This document shows, piece after piece, positions 23,801 to 35,800 of a DNA stretch of 64,000 nucleotides. Under the pieces are notes generated by a model, which was not told where the DNA came from, ran no database searches, and worked only from the letters and a program-made list of their open reading frames with translations. The position numbers were made by a program, and so were the translations under genes. This DNA comes from Plutella xylostella (lineage: Eukaryota > Arthropoda > Insecta > Lepidoptera > Plutellidae), in contig NC_064012.1 in NCBI RefSeq assembly GCF_932276165.1, forward strand, positions 6,207,501-6,271,500. The letters run 5' to 3'. Positions within the stretch are counted from its first letter, which is position 1; each line of letters opens with the position of its first letter.

Positions 23801-26800
23801 TACGTTGTTATTGATCCACAAACGGCTTAATTCAACAAAGTCGCAATCACAAAAAAAACATTATTTGAGGTGCCTATAAGTTTGAATCTATAGAAAATTT
23901 TGAAAAAAGGAAAACCTATAAACCTAGTTATTCCTTGTGTCAATAACATATTAAAAAATCATGGAGATTGGATAATATTTAGGGGTAGTAAAACGTTTTC
24001 TCTTTTTGTATGGACGAGCAAGTGCTATACTCTACTCTTAAGTGTGACGCGTAGAAATGTTTGTAACAAAAAAAACTATATTTTTTTCAATCTTTTAGTA
24101 TTTTTTGTCTATGGTGTTATTAATCCAACGTGCAATAGGTTGTGTGAGAATATGATTATTTACGGTCCCATTATTCCATTTCACATAAATCAAAATATAC
24201 AAATCTCATAAATAATGATTTTATCAAAATCAAAAACATGGGCGTTAAAACTTTATACCAAATACCTACTGTACAGATAAAATGGATAATTGGTAGGAAT
24301 TATACTTCATTAATATGACTGATATTTTGAAAACATTATAGATTTGAAAAGCATCTGGCTAAGCTTTGATTTATCCGCCCATGTTGACCTGCTGATATAA
24401 TAAGCTTGATAGCATACGTAGTTTTCAATGAAATACGACGATTAATTGCCCCCATAATTCGGATTATTAGGTAACGTTATTATTCATAACCATAACACAA
24501 ACATGATGAAATATGAAATTTAACAAATTAATAGAGCATGGCTATTTAAATATAAAGGGAGGCTATTTATAGATATTTAATTTGTCCGACGAAACTGATC
24601 ACTGATATCCAATATTTATACATTATTGCTGAATCGACTTGAAATTTTCTGTTAAGTATGTCTGTTGTGTTAACTGCTGGTGATCCTTATGTTAAATAAA
24701 TAAATAAATAAATGAATCGACAGCTAAAACTATGCAACTCTGAAGTAAGGTTCCACCTATCTGTAAGTATCGTGCGTATAGGAAAAAACGGATTTTCATA
24801 AATGTATGGAAAATCAGTGTCGGCAATGCAAAAAATAGGCCCACCGATTTTTAAATCGCGACAGCCATAGGACGGCTTAAATCCCGGATAAACTTAGTAG
24901 AGTCAGTGCAGAAGAAACGTCTTGATAAAATAACACCCCACTCACAGAACTTTTTTTTTAATTAGTTCGGTTAGAAGATTTTTTCCTTATTCATTGGTAC
25001 AATGGTGGTTATGAGGTTGAACTTAAAAATGCGGACAGTTTTTTGCTCTGTTTTTGTATGTAACTCACCATTTCATCACGACCTATTACGTCCCCAGCTG
25101 GAGCACGGTTCTCTTTCCAATGAAAAAATGGTTTAGGCCTAGTCCACGACTCACCATATTGTTTGTATCCTAATCCTAACTAATATTATAAATGCGAAAG
25201 TAACTGTGTCTGTCTGTCTGTCTGTCTGTCTGTTACTCTTTCACGCCAAAACTACTGAACGGGTTTGAATGAAATTTGGTATACATATGGTATAGACCCT
25301 GGGAAAGAACATAGGCTACTTTTTATCCCGGAATTCCCACGGGAAAACTTTTTAATGCGAAGCGAAGCGCGCGGGAACTGCTAGTATTGTTATAATTCTT
25401 ACTTACAAGAACAAGAGTCCGTCTAAAGGCGCGTCAGTGGCCATGATGCCCAAAGCCACTTCTAGTGGATAGTCGTAGTGCTCGCAGTCCGGTAAACATT
25501 CTAAATACTCCTCATTAGGATCCGTCGTCTGAAGCTCGGTAAATGGTCCTGTAATTACAGACTATTTATCTAATACGGAGTGAGATTATTTACCTATAAA
25601 TTACTAATAAATTAAATATACATGGGTAATTATTGGCAACTATATACACTTTGTCTTCCTATAGTCACTTACGTCGAGTAGTTTCAAGGCAATCCATGTC
25701 CGAAAAATTGCAAATCCTTTCTGAATCTGTGAAAATAAACGTAACACATACATATGGACACTGCCTGCCTATACTTAAAAAGACGGCTTAACTTTTGATT
25801 GAGGCGACCCCTTGATGACCCATTAACTAATAAAAACAGGTATGTAGGTGTATAGCAAGTTTAGGAGGTAAAAGAGTTTGTAGGTCTAATATACATACCT
25901 TCTTCTTCCTCTTCTCTCTAGCCTTATTACCTATGCTTATTTAGAAAGAGCTTTGTGACCCATTTGTTTGACCCTATCCACTATCATACCCTAATTTACT
26001 CTAAACTCTTTTTTTCACACGATCCTCTCATACTCTTTATTTCAGGTCTCATTTCCAACATAAATGTGAGTAAATACCTTCTGGATCTTCTGTGAGGCCC
26101 TCGCTGGTTGGTACGTAAAAAGGTATACATTGACAGTGTTTCTTTATTATTTCCATCCGCCGCAATGCCATGCAATTGTGGTAGCTGTAATATTTCAGAT
26201 TGTTCAGCTTTTTCTGAAACAAAATCAAGATAAGAAAGTGAATTAAAACTTTGGAAGTAATTATAATATTACTAACATACATATTATGAGGTATCAACTT
26301 ACTTAACTTAACGATGAATTACTTAAAACAATAGGATACCTAAATATAACTTTTTTTTACAAATGCTGTGTTTTTTATATCGAAGCAAATGGAGCGTGTA
26401 TGCCGTAATTCGCGTTTACTCGCCACTACTCGAACAGACCAAAAACTCGTACTTCCCATGCAGGCCTGGGCCAACCATAATTCCATCTTTATCAAACTTA
26501 AACTCAAAAGCTGCGTCTAAAGCTAACAGAATATCCGTGGAAATAGATAGAATGTTTTACCACATTTCCCGTCATGCAAACTATTCATGCGCTGCACTCA
26601 CAGCAGCTTTTCCGGATGGGGAAACAGTGTGGTCGCAGACTTCTGCTTTCCGGTCACTATTTCCTATGCAGAGGAATAGACGGGGTGGAGTTTTATCAGT
26701 TATTGCCTGTAAGATGCTTGTCTGATACACTTACATAATATTAATTACTTAAATGTGTAGTTATGATAAATCTCCGAGAAGCGGTGGGTAGCCTATATTA

Positions 26801-29800
26801 AGTGTTTTTCCACCTTTTTTTAACTCTGGCCCAATAAATGAGTCAATTACTTACTTATAAAATTTCACTCTGTAGAAAATATGAAAGTTTTTCTTTGTGT
26901 GATGTTTATTTTACATATTCTTGACAAAACATGCACAGGACCCCGAGTCCACATTGTTCTATGGACAGGACTAACAAGAAAATGTTGTACAAAATCTTTA
27001 AAATGGTAACTGAAATTCCATCTTAGGTAGAAATTCTTCAGATTTTATAAGTTGCTTTTGTTAAAATAGATAGGTATTCCATCTTTATATCAAGATATTA
27101 TGCTTGACTTGGCAAAACTTGATAAAGGATAGAATGTACCACTGCCCGGTCGCAGCAAAGGCTTCGTGCTTGATAATATTTTTATTTAAAATTCTTTGAA
27201 CAAAAGTCAGAATGTCCACCTGTGTCACCCCCACAGACCTGTATTTGATGATTTGAATAGACAACGCTTGTCTCATTCCTTGTATAGAAACCAAGCGTGC
27301 CATTATTTTTATACCTACTGTCACGTCAGTCACGTCACTTGAACGATTTAGTTTAGGAACGTCCCTAATGACACTGCGCTAAAGGAAGATAATTTCACTC
27401 CCTTTTTACACGCGAAGTACATGCACTTGCGTTGTCTACTCAAATACAGGTCTGTGGTCACCCCCGAGTTTCGGCTGTGTGCCCCTTTTGCAACACCCTG
27501 TATTCAGATCAGAGTTAGGTTTTAGTACAAAGGAAAATCTAGTTTCAAATTAGTCTATTTCTAATTTTAATCAATAATTTATTCACTACTTGTATGCACA
27601 AACGTTCCGGTCGACTGAGCCGATAATAGGGATTTACTCCCACAAGATCAAAAATAGATTTGAATAGAATGTTGACCGAATTAGAAACACAACAACGCAT
27701 GACGAAAGTTATATTATAATTCCCGATAATAATAAATTATAACAAAATTTACACGTATTTTTTTTTAAATACACTAGCGAGCAGCGAGATTTGAAAAAGT
27801 TCCAGTGACATATGAAACGTCAATGATGGCAGGTGGAACTTTTTCATTGCACCAATCCTAATGAACCACACTTACATGAAACTGTTTGTAGCCCGTGCTA
27901 CGAACAGACAGTCTCATCAGTAAGTGTGTAGGTACACTTACCTCAGTATTAAAGTAGCACTTCCTTTGTTCTGGCAAGAAGAGGCTGACTCCTTTGGTAG
28001 CGTAGGTCCTTTCTGGAGTTAGCGCTATGAACATCTCCATGGAAGGGCTGACCAGGCGAGTAGGAGAATCCAGTTCTGGCAGATTATACGCGTTGTCTAT
28101 TAGGATCTGAAATAATTCTGGTTTTTTTACAATAAATCTTGTACCTACCTAAATCGTCCACTCCAAGACAGAAGCCTCTCCAAGAACATATTATAGGGTT
28201 TACAAAGGAATTTTAAGCTAATGTCGGCATTAAATGTATTTGCCTTGCTTTGACAGAATACAGACAGAAAAACACATAGATTTAATGTTGATATTAGCTT
28301 ATAATGTTCTTTTATGCAACTCAGCATAAGTATCTTTAAAAACTCATTTGCCTAGCCAGGGAGAAGCAGTCTGTAACCACTACAGTATTCGGTCATCTAA
28401 TTTTAAACTAACCAACGCTACAAACCCCCGATATTCAACGCTTAAATTCGCATACTTTTTGAACCGCTTTTGATAAAAAAAGGCAAATATAATAAGAACA
28501 CTCTATCTCGTGTGTCAGTGAGAGCTACGCAACCACAGACAGATACACAGACACGGTAAACTCATACACCCTCTTTTTGACTTTGGTTAAAAACACATAA
28601 AGACAACAAAGAAGTACCAGGCTCCCATAAGATGCGATGGCCGTGCTGTAGTAGTCTTCCAAGTCGTTGTTGAGTAGTACGGTGAGCGCGGTCTGGTACC
28701 CGCATGACGCCACCCGCCGCGGCGTCGGCGGACTGTGCTGGTCTTTTGAACGACTTTTGATGAAATATGGCAAGAACACCCTATCACAGTCAGTGGGAGC
28801 TACACTACCACAGACAGACACACAGACACATTAAACTTATAACACCCCTCTTTTTGACAGAGTCAAAAACACAACAAGACAACAAAGAAGTACCAGGCTC
28901 CCATAAGATGCGATGGCCGTGCTGTAGTAGTCTTCCAAGTCGTTGTTGAGTAGCACGGTCAGGGCCGTCTGGTACCCGCATGACGCCACCCGCCGCGGCG
29001 TCGGCGGACTGTGCTGGTCCGTCGAGTTGCTGGAAGGTGGAACTTGTGAGTGTGTGAATATGTGCTTCTTCAGATTGAATTCAAGGACGGGAGATATCGC
29101 ACGCATCGCGTCATAAAGATGGTCATATTTGACGGCCTAATTGGATCGATGACGTTATACGGAATGCTGATCAGGAGGACGCTCGCCATAGCTAGTACCA
29201 ATGCAATAACAGAAACATGAAAATATCAATAATACACTCACGAGCATGGAAGAACTTGATGGTTCCACTTTCATAATGCTATCACCAAATGGCCCCAATT
29301 TTTTAAAATATCTAATAAGAATCTATATTATTTTTAGTGCGTAATTGAAATCTTATTAAAATATTGCAGAAGGCGTCATTAAATTAGTTTTTGTGCTTTT
29401 CTCGCTGGAACTTATTCATTGCCCGTGAGTGTATTTATAGTAAACACATATTAATTATCCAACCATAAGAGTAACATAATCTTACCTGTAGTCAATAGAG
29501 TCGATAGCGTAATAATTGAACGTACAGCACAATCCGAACTGGGTCATGAGAGGTCGGAAGAGTAGCCCGCAACGGTATACCGTGTTTTTCCACATACATC
29601 GCTGCACTAGCACCTTGCAAAGCCGCGCTGGGGAGAGCTGGAACAGCAATGGATGATAATGTGAGCTTAGAGCCGGAAGGATGTTAGATATTGACCACTT
29701 TCCTCGAGTTTTCTGATAACATTTTTCTATTACAATACTATTGTGTATTTACTAAGCTGTTCGATGCTTGTAAACGTACATAATACATTATGTAATTACA

Positions 29801-32800
29801 AATATGCATCTTAAGTGCTGCTATTGACTAGGTACCTATATCATATCGGTTCATACAGCCACAGCAGCTTCGTATAATTAGGGAATGTTGCAATTCGTAC
29901 GAGGGTCACTCTTGAGCTGGTCTAACTGCCCTCCAAGGCATGACGTTGACTTTTGGGACACCCTGTACATGCAACAATAGTTGAAGCCCGCTACTAGCGC
30001 CACCCCACACTCACAACCCGGAGCATGTGGTCTACTTGCACTCGGTCTCGGTCCAGCTCGGCTGCAGCCGCTGCTTCTGCTGCGCGCTCGCCTGGAACAT
30101 GGAGTGCAGCAGCGGCCCACGCCCCAGCGCTGAGGACACTTGTTCCATAGTCACGTTGTCAGGGAGCTTTATGTGAAGGTGCAGTCGCGAGCAATGAAAT
30201 AGTTTCAGTGTCTATGTATAGTGCTAAGTTATTCCTAAACGGAAAGCGCTAGCTTAATGACGCCGCGCCGTCTGCGATATTGAAGTACATTTATCAGCGC
30301 ATCAGAATAATATACTATGATATACAGGGTGTTGCATCTCCATAGTAAAAAATCACGTGACCAACATAGTTTCTATGTAAAATTATAAAAAGCGATTTTT
30401 TTTTATTCTTATTTTATTTTGCAACATCCTGTATATAATATTAAGTCAGCATTTCGTAAGTGGAACGTTTTCATTGCTCGCTAGTGTATTCAAAACAATT
30501 GAAGCTCGCTACTAGCGCCACGCCACACTCACAATCCGGAGCATGTGGTCTACTTGCACTCGGTCTCGGTCCAGCTCGGCTGCAGCCGCTGCTTCTGCTG
30601 CGCGCTCGCCTGGAACACGGAGTGCAGCAGCGGCCCACGCCCCAGCGCCGAGGACACTTGTTCCATAGTCACGTTGTCAGTGAGCTTTGTATGGAGGTAC
30701 TCTCGTGAGCAATGAAAAGTCGTTCCTAGAATAAATCGTTCAAGTGACGTGACTGACGTGACAGTAGGTATAAAAATAATGGCACGCTTGGTTTCTGTTG
30801 CATCTCCAGAGTAAAAAATCATGTGACCAACATAGTTTCCATGGAAAATTAATTTTAAAAAATCGCGAATTTTTATTACATTTTGCAACACCCTGTATAT
30901 AATATTGGGTCAGCATTTTGTAAGTGGATCTTTTTCATTGCTCGCGACTGAATTCACAATAGTTGAAGCTCGCTACTAGCGCGGGGGGCTTGTCGCTCAC
31001 GTCCGTAGGTACAAACCCTAGTTACCCTATACGTGTCCCCTGGGTGGTGCTAACGAGTGACAACGCCGAATGTCGGGCGGCGGTAAATCGACCCGACCTC
31101 CTCTCCTAGCAGAGGCGGCGATCTCCCGCCGTAAAAAAGGAGAATCACCAACACGCCTGCCAAGCGCGGTGATTATAGCAAATACACCTCCTAATGATGG
31201 AAAAAACAAAGCCACGGCCCCCAGTCCCCGGCAGCCCCGCTATCCCGGACTCCGGTAGCGGTCACGGTAACGGCGGGGCAGGGGGTGCGAAGAATCTCCG
31301 GCAGAGAGTCGGCTACCAGCCCATCCGACCCTTGCACCTGGCAACATATAACGCACGGACTCTGAGGGAAGACGTGAAGATAGAGGAGCTGGAAGAGGAA
31401 ATCAGTAAGTTAAAATGGGACATTATAGGGTTATCCGAAGTCCGACGAGAGGGAGAGGATACGGAAATTCTCCAGTCCGGAAACTTGCTGTACCACCGGG
31501 AGGGCGACCAACTGTCCCAAGGGGGTGTCGGGTTCATCGTCAACAAGTCCCTCGTCAACAACATCGTTGAAATCGGAAGTGTGTCGACACGGGTTGCGTA
31601 CCTCATCCTGAGAATATCTAAACGATACTCAATGAAGGTCATACAGGTTTACGCACCCACATCTAAGCACGCCGATGATGAGGTCGAACTTGCGTATGAA
31701 CACGTATCGTCTGCCCTGCGTAAGTTCACTACTCATTTCACGGTGGGGATGGGTGACTTTAACGCGAAACTCGGAAAACAAGAAGGCGGCGAGACGAAAG
31801 TGGGTCACATGGATTTGGAGTAAGGAACCAACGTGGGCAAATGCTGGCTGACTTCTTGGAGAAGGAGGGCCTCTATATGATGAACTCCTTCTACAAGAAG
31901 AAGCCACAAAGGAAGTGGACGTGGATTAGCCCCGCCCCGATGGGAAGACTAAAAACGAGATCGACTTCATATTGACGGATAAGAAGCACATATTCAATGA
32001 TGTCTCAGTGATCAGTAGGGTTAAGACCGGCAGCGATCACCGACTCGTAAGAGGCACTTTGACTATAAACTGCAAAATAGAACGTTCCCGTCTAATGAAG
32101 TCCACGCTCCGTCCTACTCCTGCTCAAATCCAAGATCCCGAAAGCTATCAGTCTGAGCTTTGCGACCGCCTGATATGTTTAGAGAATTGCGTTACAGTTG
32201 ACGATTTAAATAATAGGTTTGTGGAAACTGTCCGAGAGGTAGGATCGAAATATTTTTCCCAACTGAAGACCGACAGTGGCAACACCGTTTCATCAGTGCC
32301 CGAAATTCTGGGAGAAATTGAGAGATTCTACGGACAGTTATACACCACAACACAAAACCCTATTACCAGCGGTGCTCACGACAACCGAGCGCCACTCACC
32401 CGACACTATACCGAAGATATCCCGGACGTCAGTCTAGACGAGATTAGTATAGCTCTCAAACAGCAAAAAAACAACAAAGCTCCGGGAGATGATGTAATAA
32501 CAACAGAACTTCTGAAGGCCGGCGGTAGACCGATTTTAATAGCACTTCGGAGGCTGTTTAATTCCGTCATACTCGAAGGCACAAGCCCGGAGGCATGGAG
32601 CAGAAGTGTAGTGACTTTGTTCTTCAAGATAGGCAACAAAGCCCTATTGAAGAATTATAGACCCATTGCACTTCTGAGCCATGTGTACAAGTTGTTTTCG
32701 AGAGTTATTAAGAATCGTCTCGAGCAAAGACTCGACGACTTCCAGCCGCCCGAACAAGCTGGGTTCCGAAAAGGCTATAGTACCATAGATCATATACACA

Positions 32801-35800
32801 CGCTTCGGCAGGTTATACAGAAGACCGAGGAGTATAATCTACCTTTATGTCTAGCGTTTGTGGACTATGAGAAAGCCTTTGATTCTATTGAGCTCTGGGC
32901 GATACTTCAATCCCTTCAGCGTTGCCATATAGACTATCGCTATATCGAGGTGTTGAGATGTATGAACAATGCTGCCACAATGTCAGTTCGATTACACGAA
33001 CATAGCACAAAACCAATCCAGGGGCGTGAGACAGGGAGATGTTATTTCTCCAAAACTGTTCACCTGTGCACTGGAAGATGTTTTTAAGCTTGTAGAGTGG
33101 AAAAGACTGGGCATTAACGTCAATGGCGAATATATCTCTCATCTACGATTTGCTGATGACATAGTTATTATGGCTGAAACGCTGGAGGAGTTAGGCGAAA
33201 TGCTCACAGACCTCAATGATGCCTCTAAACAAGTTGGGCTGAAAATGAACATGGACAAGACAAAGGTCATGTCGAACGAACATGTTTCATCATCACCCGT
33301 AACTGTAGGAGGTGTCACCGTCGAAGTTGTCGATCAGTATCCCTACCTAGGACAAGTGATCCGATTAGGCAAATCCAACTTCGATAAAGTGGTAGCTCGT
33401 AGAATCCAACTCGGATGGGCAGCGTTCGGGAAATTACGACACATCTTCACTGAAAACATACCTCAGTGTCTGAAAACAAAAGTTTTCAATCAGTGCGTGT
33501 TGCCAGTGATGACTTACGGAGCCGAGACGTGGTGCTTCACCAAAGGGCTTATCCACAAGCTCAGAGTTGCTCAGCGTGCTATGGAAAGGGCTATGTTACG
33601 CGTGTCCCTGCGAGATAGGATTCGTAATGAAGAAATCGGCAGGAGAACTAAAGTTACCGACATAGCCAAAAGGATTAGCACGCTGAAGTGGCAATGGGCT
33701 GGCCACGTAGCCCGCAGAACCGACGACCGCTGGAGTACAAAGGTTCTGGAGTGGAGACCCCGTGTCGGCAAACGGCGTGTCGGTCGCCCCCCAACCCGTT
33801 GGTCTGATGATCTGCGGAAGGTAGCGGGAAGCCGCTGGATGCAGATGGCGGGTGACCGTTTGGGGTGGCGATCGTTAGGAGAGGCCTATGTCCAACAGTG
33901 GACTATAGAAGGCTGAGAGAGAGAGAGACTAGCGCCTCGGCGCACACTCACAATCCTGAACATGTGGTCGACTTGCACTCGGTTGAGGTCCAGCACGGCC
34001 TGCAGCCGCGCCAGCCGCTGCTTCTGCTGCGCGCTCGCCTGGAACACGGAGTGCAGCAGCGGCGCCAGCCCCAGCGCCGAGAATACTTCTTCTGACGTCA
34101 CGTTGTCTGGTAGCTTTCTACGAATTAAATTAGGTATAAGGATATAAGAAGTCTGCCCACTACACCGTATCATATCATGACTGTGCTATGAACGTATTGA
34201 ACGTATGAACGGCACCGGCAAAATATTCTCAGCGACAATTATCAGGTACGGGTCAGTGACGGAACGCAAGTAACATTTTTGGTTTTAGAAATGTTTTGAA
34301 AAGTTTCTAGAACCTTTGTATGGAAATCAACTCGTGAGACTTAGAAGTCTCGATAACCTTATATTCACCTTATATTAACCTCCTGAGTGCGAAAAGGGCC
34401 CACGTTTTAGAACCTTTCTGGGAGCTAGAGCAAAACCTATAGCTCAAACCTAGAACCTTTTGAACTACTTACACAGAACCTAAATACAACTTTAATTTAA
34501 CGTTAACATAACCTTGGAAGACAGCTTTTAAGTTCTAAATTAGTCCTGGATGTAACTCTTTTATAACTTGAAACATATTTGATGGATATATGTAATGCCT
34601 TTCCAGGACTCTCGGGTTTTAAAATGTTTCTGTGTAAGATTTTATAATAATTATAATAAATGGCGCCATTACCTGACACTTTCCAAGGCTAACTTGTAAG
34701 TGTTGTATTAATACAAAATATAGTAAGTAGTTAGGCTGAAGTCAGGAAATATGAAAAACTTGTGCGACTAGCACTTTATCGTGGTACTTTTGAATAATAG
34801 TTCTGTATACGTGACGGGCCTTTTGTATGAAATAAAAATAATAAAAAAAAACACGCACTCACTCCTTGTACTAATGTACTCCCTTGCGGGGTAGGCAGAG
34901 GTGCATTGCTGCACCCACTTTTCGCCAGAGTGTTATGTTAGTCCCAATGTAATAGGGGGCGGGCCTATTGCCATTTTACGGGCACATCCAAGACCCGAGA
35001 ACAAATATCTGTGTTTAAACAAATATCTGCCCCAGCCGGGAATCGAACCCGGGACCATCGGCTCAGTAGTCAGGGTCACTAACCACTACGCCATTCGGTC
35101 GTCTGTAAATAATAAATTTGAAGATATTTTAATTAAAAAAATAGAAAAAAAATATGTTTGGTGTAAAGTTATAATAGAAATAAAAGTACTGTCTATATAA
35201 AAAAACATATATTTGGAATAGTATAGCACACGCTGAATACTGAATTTCCCCCTACTTAATTAAAATGTATCTTTTTGCTAAGTTTTTTTTTTTTATTTCA
35301 GTGAAAAATTATGGCGGCCGTTAGGAAATTACTAAAAAGCATTAATCATATTTTGAGGATGCCTCTAAAGCTTTAAAATATTCTTTAAGGACTTCAATCA
35401 TGCCTTTAGCTCATAGCCAGTGACTTAATGCTTTTCTTTTGGTTTTCACCACATAGTCCTAATTTGTTTGCCTAGACAACTCTCATCAGCCTAGAGGTTT
35501 CAGATAGGTTTTAAAAACTACTTATAAGTGATTTCAACATTCCATAACTTTATGGTTGTATCAGGGTTAAAAAATTATCTCACTTTAGCATAATGCTAAC
35601 TTTTCTAGAACTTAATCAGGAGTTTACGACAACTACAAGATCCCAGAACTACACTCACGGGCAATGAAAAGGTTCCACTGAGAAAAGCACCAAATTACTC
35701 CTAAAAAGAAAAAGCTCGCTTAATGACGCCTTCTGCGACATTCATGTACATTTAACAGAGCATCAGGATATTACCAACTAAAATCGGTAATATTTTGTTC

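Larger units (their letters stand above)
30983..33927 (+). mobile_element. Nearly full-length RTE-type LINE (decayed) in pickpocket intron
   Basis: 2945 bp flanked by an 8-bp direct repeat ACTAGCGC (30975-30982 and 33928-33935). 5' end GGGGGGCTTGTC; 3' end a GA-repeat tail. The endonuclease part (LATYNARTLREDVK, LSEVRREGEDTE) is at about 31194-31823 and the RT part (NNKAPGDDVITTELLKAG, FADDIVIMAE) at about 31972-33916. Several frameshifts, for example near 31810 and 33020, and an internal deletion between the KYF and SQLK stretches make it inactive. Confidence 0.92.

Noticed and set aside
30535..30690. Decayed exon-4 copies as working alternative exons
   Set aside because: The shared 10-nt deletion creates an early stop; at best they would act as poison exons.
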